Shown: piece after piece, positions 7,900 through 16,908 of the stretch | Position numbering within the stretch: position 1 is the first letter of the stretch | How the letters are laid out: each line of letters begins with the position of its first letter | NCBI RefSeq assembly: GCF_009937975.1 | Contig: NZ_AP018441.1 | Coordinates: 248,001 to 312,000 of the forward strand | Direction: 5' to 3' | DNA: 64,000 bases | From: Undibacterium sp. YM2 | GTDB taxonomy: Bacteria; Pseudomonadota; Gammaproteobacteria; Burkholderiales; Burkholderiaceae_D | The notes under the pieces: generated by a model | Database searches by the model: none | Told to the model about the DNA's origin: nothing | What the model saw: the letters and a program-made list of their open reading frames with translations, nothing else | Position numbers and translations under genes: made by a program

Positions 7900-9201
7900 C
7901 TATTGAGAAATAACATCTGCAATCAGCTCACTTTTCAATATCAGGCCTGATTGCCTGCCGCTACCCAGCAAGAATACGCCGCGTCCATTTGAATAAACAA
8001 TGCTGCCGTCAGCACGCATATCGTAAGCGGCTACATTGGTCGCCAGCACAGTTTCATTGCCCTGGCGGTTGCGGCTGACTAACTGCCACGAAGCCGGTAC
8101 CAATGAAGGCACGCCATTGACCATGGCCTCTTTTTTTAGGGCTTTTTCAGCATCAATACGTTTGCCCTTGAGGATGATTTCTTTCAAATCTGCATTCAAT
8201 GCCGGGCCGGATGCGCTGGTCAAAGGCTTGCGGCTATACATCATGGAGAAAAAATTCAGATAATGAAACACCGCACGCAATAAACGGAAAGGGAAAAACA
8301 AGGTATCCAGCAGCGCATTGCTGGTGTCGTATCTGGGCACTTCATAAGGACGACGAATGAAATGCAGATTACCTTGCGGGCAGACACGTGGGTGCAGGAA
8401 GTCATATTGTGGATCATCCAGCACTGGTGTGACAGCCCCATTTTTTATATCCAGCATCTGTATGCTGGCATTGCCATAGGCCAGCGTGACGCCGCTTTGA
8501 TTGCGGGCGATGCCGGTAGATTGATACAGGATCTGTTTTTCTGCATCAGGTATCCAGCAGGGGCTGGTGTCCAGCGTATCGCCACCCGTCAGTTCACGGA
8601 ATTCTTCACCTTCGCGATTGAGCATGACCAGGTTGGCGATGCCGGTTTTATTCATTGATGAAGCCAGCAGCTTGCCACTACCCTGATCCAGGTGCATATC
8701 TGTCAATGCCAGATTTTGCCTGTGCAGTATGCGTTTCTCGGTACCCGTCTCAAGTTCATAAGAAAACAGGCCACCCATGCCAGCATCCTGCAAAAAATAC
8801 AGGATGCGGCCCTGCTCATCAAATTGCATGGCTGTTGCATTGATCTGCGCGCCCTCGCCATCAAACTGGCGCCAGGCACCTGAGGCAGAAACCCCAAAGC
8901 TGGTGCCTTGTTTCCAGGCATGCCTTTCCCGGTGTTTTTCCATCTTGTCCAGCATCTCTTGCACGTAAGGACTATGCAATTGCCTGGTTTCACCATGGGC
9001 GGCGCGGTAAAACAATTTGCCTTCCGAGATAAAGGCAACTGCCAGCGCACTTGCCGCACGGTCGAGCTGGCTTTGATGTGCAGTATCACGGCCAGCAGCG
9101 GGCAAGGGCTTGCCGTCCTGCGTAGCCTTGTTTTTTTGCATGGCCTGATTCAGAAAATAAGCCAGGGCTAACAAGGCAATGATGATAATGAGTAAGTGCA
9201 C
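7900..9201 (-). CDS. Membrane-anchored beta-propeller protein of unknown function
   Basis: A 433-residue protein with one N-terminal hydrophobic anchor (HLLIIIIALLALAYFLNQ) followed by a soluble part with PD40/TolB-like repeat character, for example LDTSPCWIPDAEKQILYQST. I place the start at a GTG (9201) because an AGGAG sequence lies 8 nt upstream; a longer frame reaches 9246 without such a site. The predicted topology puts the propeller outside the inner membrane. Residues 95-105 have WKQGTSFGVS-type aromatic content but no catalytic motif that I recognise. It precedes the regulator gene on the same strand, 103 bp away, and is probably unrelated in function. Confidence 0.6.
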   Translation of the reverse strand: MHLLIIIIALLALAYFLNQAMQKNKATQDGKPLPAAGRDTAHQSQLDRAASALAVAFISEGKLFYRAAHGETRQLHSPYVQEMLDKMEKHRERHAWKQGTSFGVSASGAWRQFDGEGAQINATAMQFDEQGRILYFLQDAGMGGLFSYELETGTEKRILHRQNLALTDMHLDQGSGKLLASSMNKTGIANLVMLNREGEEFRELTGGDTLDTSPCWIPDAEKQILYQSTGIARNQSGVTLAYGNASIQMLDIKNGAVTPVLDDPQYDFLHPRVCPQGNLHFIRRPYEVPRYDTSNALLDTLFFPFRLLRAVFHYLNFFSMMYSRKPLTSASGPALNADLKEIILKGKRIDAEKALKKEAMVNGVPSLVPASWQLVSRNRQGNETVLATNVAAYDMRADGSIVYSNGRGVFLLGSGRQSGLILKSELIADVISQ

Positions 9202-9473
9202 TGAAGAATCTCCTGTCCTTGGCCGCCTGAACGAACCGCATTGCAAGCAAATTTGCCGGCAATTACAAAAGCGATATTATGCATGCAAGTGACACCGATG
9301 ATGCTAATTCTGCTTGAGCACCTCATTAGCTCTCCAATTACGCTCTATGACACTCCACTGGCGCTACAGATTAGCAGGCATGACATTTGTCACTGGCAAG
9401 TCCTGACACTTTGCTCTGATATTGCACACTCGCTTTCGGCATACTGGCAGCAATTCAACAAGGAGTGCTCATC

Positions 9474-10046
9474 ATGTCTGCAATCAACGCTGCCACATTT
9501 TCTTCCTACTCTGCCCGTGCCAAAGGGGCAATGTTCTTTTCTGTCTTTGGCGGCGCCTGGATGGTGTTATGGAACCAGCGTGCCATGCAAGGCAAAGGAC
9601 TGGTTTATCTGCTCATCGCCATTGTGGGGTTGACGCTGGCCGGGCTGGCAGTCCAGCGTCACCGGCAATACAAGGCTTATGCTGACGACAATAGTCCGGC
9701 AGCGCAAAGGGCAGGGCGACTGTTCCATGTTATTAATGCAGCTCAGTGGGTCATCATCCTGGTAGGCGGAAATGTGCTGGCGAATATGGGGCTGGCCGAG
9801 TGGGTCACACCATTCGCCATGCTGATCATTGGCCTGCACTTCCTGCCTTTGGCCAGCGTGTTCAAAGTGCCAGGTCATTTCTGGTTTGGGCTGGTGATAA
9901 GTGTGTTTGCCGTTACCTATCCCTTTGTGTTTTCTGAGGGAGCGGCGGACCCTTATGGCTGCCTGGGTGCGGGCTTGCTGTTGTGGGGTTATGCCTGCTT
10001 GAAACTCATGGGTATCCCGGCAGCGCAGGATATGAAAGCAATTTGA
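9474..10046 (+). CDS. Small multi-pass membrane protein of unknown function
   Basis: A 190-residue protein with about five to six hydrophobic segments: FFSVFGGAWMVLW, GLVYLLIAIVGLTLAGLAV, QWVIILVGGNVLANM, FAMLIIGLHFLPLA, GLVISVFAVTYPFVF and GCLGAGLLLWGYACL. The ATG at 9474 is preferred over an in-frame GTG nine bases earlier because AAGGAG lies 8 nt upstream of the ATG. I do not recognise the family. It is transcribed in the same direction as the DUF2804-like gene 64 bp downstream. Confidence 0.6.
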   Translation: MSAINAATFSSYSARAKGAMFFSVFGGAWMVLWNQRAMQGKGLVYLLIAIVGLTLAGLAVQRHRQYKAYADDNSPAAQRAGRLFHVINAAQWVIILVGGNVLANMGLAEWVTPFAMLIIGLHFLPLASVFKVPGHFWFGLVISVFAVTYPFVFSEGAADPYGCLGAGLLLWGYACLKLMGIPAAQDMKAI

Positions 10047-10110
10047 AATAGACCCTCTAACTGCTTTGCTGCAGAATCGCTGGCGTACAAAAATATAAAA
10101 TGGAGACAAC

Positions 10111-11121
10111 ATGCCAGCGAACTTCCTGCCGCCTGCACCTGCTCAAGTCCTGCATCCTGACGGTCAGGTGCGATTTGGTAAATATGCCGGCGCACCAAGC
10201 ATCATAGACTGGACCAGTCTGGCCGCAGCACACAGACGCGGCAAGCTGTGGCAAACCTTGCACCACAAGCACTGGCATTATGTCGCGCTGGCGACAGAAG
10301 AAATATTCTGCGGCATTGCGATTGTTGATGTGGGCTGGATCAACACGGCCTTTGCCTATGTGTTCGACAGACTGGCAGGCAAGCTTATTGCCAGTTATTC
10401 CCAGGATGGTCTGCCAGGCCTGACCGCAACACTGAATGCGCACCCAGCAGAACGTGCCAGTTCCGCCTTCCGGTTTCTAGGTAAGCGCATACGCTTTCAG
10501 CATCTGCCAGCCAGCGGGGGCTATGAACTGCAATTGCAATGCGGTTCATTCAGTATCAATGCCATGCTGGATGCCAAACCGGCTGCGGCTTCCTTGCTGG
10601 CAGTGGGTGAAGTGCTGGGCGGTACTGTGCATGCAACCGTCAAATCGGCGGGTATGCCATTGAGTGGCGAAGTACGTGTGGGCAGCCGCAGTTTCAATTT
10701 GCAGAAAGGTGTCGGCAGCTATGATCATAGCAATGGGTTCCTGGCGCGTGAAACTGGCTGGCGCTGGGCATCAGCACATGCTCTGGACATAGGTTTCAAT
10801 TTGCAGGCCGGGTATTTTTCCAGTCACGAAAATGCCTTGTGGCTGGATGGGCAACTTATTTCACTGGGGGCTGCACAGTTTGACTTTGATCCCGGCCAGG
10901 CCATGGCTGACTGGCATATTTATACTGATGACGGTTTGCTGGACCTGCATTTTCATCCCGAAGGTTTTCGTGCAGAAAATAAAAACCTCGTCATCGCCAG
11001 CAGCCGCTATCTGCAACCCATAGGTGTCTTCAGCGGCTGGGTCAGGGCAAGTCTGGATGCACCCAAGCGGCAGATAGAAAAACTGGTGGGTGTGACGGAA
11101 GACCATTTCTCCAAATGGTAA
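10111..11121 (+). CDS. DUF2804-like protein
   Basis: A 336-residue soluble protein with the layout I associate with DUF2804: an N-terminal segment ending near FGKYAGAPSIIDW, a repeated beta-rich core, and KGVGSYDHSNGFLARETGWRW-like aromatic residues in the second half (given here only in part). It starts at an ATG with GGAGA 6 nt upstream. No enzymatic role is established for the family, and no signal peptide is seen. The family call rests on recall of its tryptophan- and glycine-rich pattern, not on a search. Confidence 0.55.
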   Translation: MPANFLPPAPAQVLHPDGQVRFGKYAGAPSIIDWTSLAAAHRRGKLWQTLHHKHWHYVALATEEIFCGIAIVDVGWINTAFAYVFDRLAGKLIASYSQDGLPGLTATLNAHPAERASSAFRFLGKRIRFQHLPASGGYELQLQCGSFSINAMLDAKPAAASLLAVGEVLGGTVHATVKSAGMPLSGEVRVGSRSFNLQKGVGSYDHSNGFLARETGWRWASAHALDIGFNLQAGYFSSHENALWLDGQLISLGAAQFDFDPGQAMADWHIYTDDGLLDLHFHPEGFRAENKNLVIASSRYLQPIGVFSGWVRASLDAPKRQIEKLVGVTEDHFSKW

Positions 11122-11189
11122 TGAGTCGTAGCGAATGGTAATGAATGGTAAGACGTGGCTCTGGCCCAAGTACTTAGACTGGCACCGAT

Positions 11190-12542
11190 CTAAGTACCGG
11201 TACGGGCGCAGGCCAGCCGCCCGCCACGGTCTGTATTGATGAGCATCTTCGCTTCTCCCAATTGCTCTACCTGGGCAGATAAACTGATATCGCCAACAAA
11301 AGTCAGCGATCTCTCATTCAATGCGTAATTGCCGTAAAACCGTTTGCCATTCATGTTGCCACTGACTTGCGTATTCCTGCTAAAAGAGACTTCCATGCTA
11401 AAGCCTGTCTGCACATTCATGCAGGCCCAGCTACCCCACAGGCTGGCTGAGGCAGGAGAGGGCTGAGACTGACTCTCTATGCTGCTCATGGTCAGCGCAC
11501 CCACTCCCTGGTTGCTGGCGCGGCGTGAAGACATGGTATTGATCCAGTCAGCGGGAACTGCAAAATTCAGATTTTGCCCCAGTTTGTGCTGAAAGGTCAT
11601 GATGCCTACCAGTTTGCCTGCATCATCAAACAAGCCACCACCGCTGGAGCCAGGAGAAATCGGTGCGGTAGTCTGAATCACCCTGCCGCTGGCCAGAGTA
11701 CGCAAGGAAGAAATAATGCCATCGCTGATGGTCAAATCCAGGCCTTGTGGCGCACCTATGGCAAATACTTTTTGTCCTGTGCGCAAATTGTCTGTACTGC
11801 CCAGTACGACTGGTGGTGCGCTTGATCCGGGTACACCAAGGCGACACAAATCAAATTCCTCATCGGCCATGATGACAGTGGCGGGCAATACTTCCTTACC
11901 TATTTTGGCCCGGTACTGCACGCCGCTGCGCACCACATGGCAATTCGTGATCAGCACTTGCGGTTCTATCATGACGCCGCTGCCTATCGCCACCTGTACG
12001 CCAGATGGAGAAAACACCGAGATCAGGGCAATGCTGGGTGAACGCAGGGCATAAATTTCTTCTGCGCTCTTGCCGCTATCGGAATTGCCTTGCCCGGACA
12101 CTGACTGTTGTGCCGGTAGCCTGCTTGCCGCAACAGTTGGACTAATTTCGCTAGTGGCAGAAATTTCTTTGAGTTTATTACGTGCTTCTTTTTGTTTGAC
12201 CGACCACCATACTGCGACTGCCGCCAATAGCAAGGCAATCAATATCGCAGGCGCAAGCCAGTTTTTAGGCTTTTGTGCAGGCGCTGTTGTTACTTCTGGC
12301 TTGTCCTGGTTTGCTGCGGATTGCGCCTGCAGGCTTGCCTGTCTGGCCAGCCTGGCATCGTAACTGGCTCTTTTTTGCGGGTGTAGCAGCAGTTCAAAGG
12401 CTTCACGCAGGATGACCTTTTTATTCGGGTCATGCTGCCCTTCATGATCGAGTTCAGCCGTGGCACGCTGGTAGGCCGCACGTATCTGTTCTGGCGTGGC
12501 GTCCGCTTCAATCGCAAGGATGTCGTAGAGAGTTTTTTTCAT
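11190..12542 (-). CDS. J-like domain / transmembrane / trypsin-like serine protease fusion
   Basis: A 450-residue protein. Residues 1-65 look like a DnaJ J-domain (TLYDILAIEADATPEQIRAA ... REAFELLLHPQKRASYDARL). Residues 95-115 form one transmembrane helix, and residues 160-350 form a trypsin/DegP-type domain with His202 (TNCHVV), Asp231 (EFDLCRLGV) and Ser300 (PGSSGGG). The C-terminal 90 residues form a small beta-rich tail. The HPD tripeptide essential for activating DnaK is absent; the loop reads DHEGQHDPN, so the J part may be only a docking module. I chose the ATG at 12542 because the J-domain begins there and GGGCAGG lies upstream. The protease domain is predicted to be periplasmic. Confidence 0.75.
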   Translation of the reverse strand: MKKTLYDILAIEADATPEQIRAAYQRATAELDHEGQHDPNKKVILREAFELLLHPQKRASYDARLARQASLQAQSAANQDKPEVTTAPAQKPKNWLAPAILIALLLAAVAVWWSVKQKEARNKLKEISATSEISPTVAASRLPAQQSVSGQGNSDSGKSAEEIYALRSPSIALISVFSPSGVQVAIGSGVMIEPQVLITNCHVVRSGVQYRAKIGKEVLPATVIMADEEFDLCRLGVPGSSAPPVVLGSTDNLRTGQKVFAIGAPQGLDLTISDGIISSLRTLASGRVIQTTAPISPGSSGGGLFDDAGKLVGIMTFQHKLGQNLNFAVPADWINTMSSRRASNQGVGALTMSSIESQSQPSPASASLWGSWACMNVQTGFSMEVSFSRNTQVSGNMNGKRFYGNYALNERSLTFVGDISLSAQVEQLGEAKMLINTDRGGRLACARTGT

Positions 12543-12680
12543 TACCTGCCCAGAATGGATGGCTTGCATGTCTGTCAATGGGACAGCAAGCTTTTTCTGC
12601 AGGATTGTAACTGAATAAGGACAGGCAACGGCGCTCAGCCGCGCATAATGCACGGCTTATCAATTTCACTGGATAAAAAT

Positions 12681-13085
12681 CTAGCGCAAGCGACTTATAT
12701 AGGTTTGATCGACCATGGCATTATGATCGAGCACGGGCGTGGGTATTGTGGACATATCCGGCATGCTGCTCTCGTCCAGCTTGTTGCTGGGCTGTTTCCT
12801 GACTGCCAGTCTGTTGAGTAAAGGAGTTGGTGGTGGTGGCGTGACGAACAAGCCATCTTCACCAAAATAAATCTCATCGAGCTTTTGGCAGATGTCGTGC
12901 AAATCAGGGTTGGGTAATTCCAGCGCCATGTCCAGTATGCTGCGGCAATAGCCGGGATTGACACGCATGTATTCTATGTCGGTTACGCGGCCATTTTGCC
13001 GCCGCAAAATCACGTGCAGTCTTGCCATGAGGGAGAAGGCAAGATTATCTGACATGGCATTCTGTATCAGGCTGCTGGTACTCAT
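12681..13085 (-). CDS. Hypothetical protein co-transcribed with amt
   Basis: A 134-residue protein whose ATG overlaps the stop of the upstream amt gene by four bases (ATGA), so the two are translationally coupled. It has a helical N-terminal half (LIQNAMSDNLAFSLMARLHV, DIEYMRVNPGYCRSILDMAL) and a proline-rich stretch, FVTPPPPTPLLNRLAV. No signal peptide, membrane segment or known domain is seen. Coupling to amt hints at a role linked to ammonium transport, but it is not a PII (GlnK) protein. Confidence 0.6.
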   Translation of the reverse strand: MSTSSLIQNAMSDNLAFSLMARLHVILRRQNGRVTDIEYMRVNPGYCRSILDMALELPNPDLHDICQKLDEIYFGEDGLFVTPPPPTPLLNRLAVRKQPSNKLDESSMPDMSTIPTPVLDHNAMVDQTYISRLR

Positions 13086-14500
13086 AAGATATGCTCCCCG
13101 TGAAGTTCAAGATCAAGTCCTTCTCTTTCCTGCTCATTGCTGACGCGCAAGCCAATGCTCACTTTGACCAGCCATAAAATGACGGCAGTCACAGCTCCCG
13201 AATAAATCACGGTGACGATGACACCAAACGCCTGGGTTGCCAGGCTGCCATCAGCACCGCCAATGCTTTTCAACGCGAATACACCTGTCAGCAGAGCACC
13301 AACGATGCCGCCTATGGCATGCACGCCAAATACATCCAGTGAATCATCATAGCCACCCATGGATTTGAGTGAAGTCGCCCCCCAGTAACATGCCACTCCA
13401 GCCACTGCACCTATGGCCAGTGCACCAGTCAGATCAACAAAACCGGAGGCGGGCGTGATCGCCACCAAACCAGCGACAGCGCCAGAGACTATGCCCAGCA
13501 CTGAAGGTTTGCCACGGCGCAGCCATTCCACCAGCATCCAGGCCAGTGCCGACATCGCAGTCGCCACTTGAGTCACCAGCATCGCCAGCCCGGCCCTGCC
13601 ATCTGCCGCACCGGCAGAGCCGGCATTGAAACCAAACCAGCCCACCCATAACAGTGATGCGCCTATCGCAGTCAGCAGTAAATTATGCGGTGGCATGGGT
13701 TCCTTGCCAAAACCCAGGCGCGGCCCGACGATCAAAGCAGCCACCAGGCCAGATACACCGGCATTGATATGCACGACAGTACCACCGGCAAAATCCAGCA
13801 CGCCACGCGCCGCTAGCCAGCCTGCCGGTTCCCACACCCAGTGCGCGACTGGCACATACACCAGCAAGGACCACAGCGTGATGAACAGTAGCAGCGCAGA
13901 GAACTTCATGCGCTCGGCAAAGGCACCGGTGATCAGGGCGGGGGTGATGATGGCGAACGTCATCTGGAACATCAGGAATACGCTTTCCGGTATCGTCGGT
14001 GCCAGTTGATGCACACTGAGCTGCCCGGCTTCTTTCAAGAAGCTCACGCCGTGCAGCATGAACCTGTCCATGCTGCCCAGATAAGGCGAACCTGCCGTGA
14101 ATACCAGGCTGTAACCCAGCACCACCCACAAGACTGTGACAATGCAGGTAGTCGCCAGGCTATGCGCCATCGTACCCAGGGCATTTTTCTTGCGCACCAT
14201 GCCGGTGTAGAACAGGGCCAGGCCGGGTATGGTCATCAGTAATACCAGTGCGGTCGAGGTCAGCATCCAGGCGGTGTCGCCAGCGCTGATCTTTTCGGCG
14301 GCGATCATGCCCGGCTTGGTCATGGCTGGTGGGATGGCCGTAGTCACTACAGGCGCAGTTGTCACTGGAACTGGGACTGGAACTGCCGCACTTGCTGATG
14401 CCGTTGCGGAAGATTCTGTCTGTGCATTGCATGTAGCGCTGCATAGCAAGAGACTGAAAGAGAGGAGGAGCAGGAAGCTGGAGAGCACGCGTATTTTCAT
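13082..14500 (-). CDS. amt: Ammonium transporter (Amt family)
   Basis: An Amt/Mep/Rh channel of 472 residues that conducts ammonium or ammonia across the inner membrane. An N-terminal signal-like segment (SSFLLLLSFSLLLCSATCNA) is followed by a Thr/Val/Pro-rich linker and then eleven membrane spans. The paired pore histidines occur in VPVAHWVWEP and DVFGVHAIGG, and the core repeats such as FNAGSAGAADGRAG are present. I chose the ATG at 14500, which starts the signal peptide; the frame extends 19 codons further without support. The usual glnK partner is not adjacent; a 134-residue unknown protein follows instead. Confidence 0.93.
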   Translation of the reverse strand: MKIRVLSSFLLLLSFSLLLCSATCNAQTESSATASASAAVPVPVPVTTAPVVTTAIPPAMTKPGMIAAEKISAGDTAWMLTSTALVLLMTIPGLALFYTGMVRKKNALGTMAHSLATTCIVTVLWVVLGYSLVFTAGSPYLGSMDRFMLHGVSFLKEAGQLSVHQLAPTIPESVFLMFQMTFAIITPALITGAFAERMKFSALLLFITLWSLLVYVPVAHWVWEPAGWLAARGVLDFAGGTVVHINAGVSGLVAALIVGPRLGFGKEPMPPHNLLLTAIGASLLWVGWFGFNAGSAGAADGRAGLAMLVTQVATAMSALAWMLVEWLRRGKPSVLGIVSGAVAGLVAITPASGFVDLTGALAIGAVAGVACYWGATSLKSMGGYDDSLDVFGVHAIGGIVGALLTGVFALKSIGGADGSLATQAFGVIVTVIYSGAVTAVILWLVKVSIGLRVSNEQEREGLDLELHGEHIL

Positions 14501-14864
14501 CAGGCTGGCCTTTTCAAAAACATCGTCAATGACACACAAGCATGTGCATTGCAGCATTTTTCATGCCAAGGCTGATACCAGTAAATTTGGTCTTGCTCGC
14601 AACTAATCAGGGAAAGAAATTGCTTGTGATACCAGTGCGGGTACCTGCATGCACCAAAATGTAAGCAAATATTTCTGCGTGGCATGAGTTTGCACGCAGA
14701 GAGTGCCAAATCAAATTCATGGTAATTATTCCATTTAAAGGAATAATAAATTCAATATTATGATTATTCTTTAATTTTATGAGTTGAATTAAAGTGCCTG
14801 TCATTCGCTGCGCATGAGCAAGGCGAATCTCAAATCCGCTTTCAACCATTTAAAGGAGCACGCC
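14501..14864. other. AT-rich divergent promoter region between amt and the YHS gene
   Basis: These 364 bp contain no convincing gene. The centre (about 14715-14795) is markedly AT-rich and holds an inverted repeat, ATTATTCC with GGAATAAT around 7 bp, at 14725-14747. It is a possible operator for either divergent gene. I found no well-spaced sigma-54 promoter although amt genes often have one. Confidence 0.5.
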
Positions 14865-15368
14865 ATGTCACTCACATCCATATCACGCACTTCCAGCAGC
14901 CTGGTCAGCAAAATCAAATTCATCTTCTTGTCAGCAATAGCCGCATTATCAATGGCAGCAGTGCCGGGCATCAGCGCAGCGGATACGGTCGCCAATAGCG
15001 TCATAGGTGCACGGGGCTACGATCTTACGACTTTCTTTACCAGTGAAAAACCGGCGCATGGTACAGGCCACCATGTAGCGACTGTGGATGGTGTTGATTA
15101 CCTGTTCACCAGTGAAGAAAACAAAAAGACTTTCCAGGCGAACCCAGAGAAATATCTGCCAGCCTTTGGTGGCTACTGTGCTTATGGTGCTTCCATAGGC
15201 AAGAAATTTGTTGCTGACCCGGATGTGTATGACATAGTCGATAACAAACTCTACTTCAATCTCGATACCAAGATCCGTGCGATTTGGGCCAAGGATATTG
15301 CAGGCAATATCGATCTTGCAAAAACTAACTGGAAGACCATCGCCGGCAAAAAACCATCTGAACTCTGA
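14865..15368 (+). CDS. Secreted YHS-domain protein
   Basis: A 167-residue protein with an N-terminal signal peptide (FIFLSAIAALSMAAVPGISA) and a YHS-type metal-binding core: SVIGARGYDLTTFF, YLFTSEENKKTFQANPEKYL and FGGYCAYGASIGKK. This matches the YHS family found beside copper and heavy-metal proteins. The start is the ATG at 14865, seven bases after AAGGAG. It stands alone and ends at a strong terminator. The precise role is unknown; metal binding in the periplasm is the usual suggestion. Confidence 0.8.
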   Translation: MSLTSISRTSSSLVSKIKFIFLSAIAALSMAAVPGISAADTVANSVIGARGYDLTTFFTSEKPAHGTGHHVATVDGVDYLFTSEENKKTFQANPEKYLPAFGGYCAYGASIGKKFVADPDVYDIVDNKLYFNLDTKIRAIWAKDIAGNIDLAKTNWKTIAGKKPSEL

Positions 15369-15383
15369 TTGCTTGTACATATA

Positions 15384-15420
15384 AAAACGCCGCTTTGCGC
15401 AAAGGCGAAAGCGGCGTTTT
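15384..15420. terminator. Bidirectional intrinsic terminator
   Basis: A perfect 13-bp stem (15384-15396 with 15408-15420) has A-rich and T-rich ends. It serves the YHS gene on the plus strand and the nitronate monooxygenase gene on the minus strand. Confidence 0.85.
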
Positions 15421-15437
15421 GTTTTCAGCTTGTCAGA

Positions 15438-16682
15438 TCAGACCGGCAGGGCAATCTGGTGATCAACACTGAATTGATAATCGCGAAATACATGTTCAGC
15501 ACTCAGCAATTCATAAGTACCATCTGGCAGTTTGCGGGTCGTGTCTTTCAGGCGGTAAGTCATCTGGCCACAAGTCCAGCAATTAAAGTTGCGCATGTGC
15601 GTGCACAGGCAAGTCTTGTCCATGACCGAGACTTTCTTGGCATCGGGATGGGCTGCCACTTCACGGTTATACGAAGTGATGTAAGCGCAGTTACCATTGC
15701 CATCGAGCAGGTAGCCATAGGATTCGCAACCGGGGCGTATGCCATCGCCTATCGCTGGCGTGTTCTTCAGCATGCGCATGGGGTAGCCGGTAGGCGAGAT
15801 ATTATTGACTTCGATATCGCCTTCGCTGGCCTTGAAGTATTCCTGTTTGACATTGTCTGGAAGGCCGCATTCTTTGGTAACGGTAAAGCGGGTAGCTACC
15901 TGTACCCCGGCAGCACCGTTTTCCAAAAAGGATACGGCATCGCTGCCTGTGAAAATACCACCTGCGGCTATCAGCGGGATATCCAGGTTTTCTGCCTTCA
16001 GGTACTGGACGATTTCAGTGATGATGGTTTGCAGGTCATATTCTGCCCAGTCCATGCCAAAACCCAGATGTCCTCCAGCCAGTGGGCCTTCAACGATGAC
16101 GTAGTCGGGCAGGCGGTTCAGACGCGAATTCTTGCGCAGGAATAGCTGCAGCGCACGTACTGAAGAAACGATGATGCCCAGTTTTGCATCGCGGAAGCGC
16201 GGGTGATCGGCGATCAGGCCAAAGGAGCCCAGATGCAGGCCGGCACTCATGGTGATGCCGTCGATACCGGCATCCAGTGAAGACTCCAGGCGCACCTTCA
16301 GGGTTTCGCGCGGGCCATTCATGGTCAGTTTTTCCATGCAATTGACAAAGATCATGCCCTTGCCCTGCTTGGCTTCCATGGTCTTGCCTATATGCATACG
16401 AGTGGCTTCTGCCAACTGCTCCAGATTGAACTTGATGTCAGTCTTGTCGGAGTTGTTGATATTGTATTTGTAGAATTTGGTCTTTTCCTTGACAAAGCTG
16501 GTGTCAAAACGACGGTCAGAGACATCCTGCACCATGGCATCAGAGATATGGCCTATACCGCCCAGACGTGCAGCAACCAGAGCCAGTTCAGCAGTGGAAA
16601 TATCGACGCCCATGCCACCGATCATGATAGGAACCAGCTCATCTTTGCCCAGCTTCAGGCGGAAATCATCTACACGTTTCAT
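15438..16682 (-). CDS. Nitronate monooxygenase-like FMN flavoprotein with a C-terminal Cys cluster
   Basis: A 414-residue TIM-barrel flavoprotein of the nitronate monooxygenase/2-nitropropane dioxygenase family. It oxidises alkyl nitronates using FMN and oxygen. Landmarks are MIGGMGVDISTAELALVAAR near the N-terminus, GPLAGGHLGFG with the catalytic His, LIAAGGIFTGSDAV and GVQVATRFTVTKECG (phosphate binding). The last 60 residues contain CLCTH and CWTC, a four-cysteine group not needed in the basic NMO fold, which could bind a metal. The gene has its own terminator and no operon partner. Confidence 0.8.
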   Translation of the reverse strand: MKRVDDFRLKLGKDELVPIMIGGMGVDISTAELALVAARLGGIGHISDAMVQDVSDRRFDTSFVKEKTKFYKYNINNSDKTDIKFNLEQLAEATRMHIGKTMEAKQGKGMIFVNCMEKLTMNGPRETLKVRLESSLDAGIDGITMSAGLHLGSFGLIADHPRFRDAKLGIIVSSVRALQLFLRKNSRLNRLPDYVIVEGPLAGGHLGFGMDWAEYDLQTIITEIVQYLKAENLDIPLIAAGGIFTGSDAVSFLENGAAGVQVATRFTVTKECGLPDNVKQEYFKASEGDIEVNNISPTGYPMRMLKNTPAIGDGIRPGCESYGYLLDGNGNCAYITSYNREVAAHPDAKKVSVMDKTCLCTHMRNFNCWTCGQMTYRLKDTTRKLPDGTYELLSAEHVFRDYQFSVDHQIALPV

Positions 16683-16908
16683 TGTTATCCTTGATACATT
16701 TTGCTCAAAAGTAAATCACGCGACGCTATATTCAGTACTCTCTCAATACCCTTAGTACTCTTACTCTACAGATACATATTGCATACTTCTTGTAATTTCT
16801 TGTTGGTTCCGGGCTGCAAACCAGCAGACGAACGAGATTGTAAGCCAGGGCTAGCCGCTATAGCTAAGATTATATTCTGTAAGGGAGGCAAATACCCAGG
16901 CGCAGGCT

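Noticed and set aside
14501..14864. Sigma-54 promoter for amt
   Set aside because: A TGGCAC occurs on the minus strand near 14708, but the downstream GC is two bases out of the required spacing.
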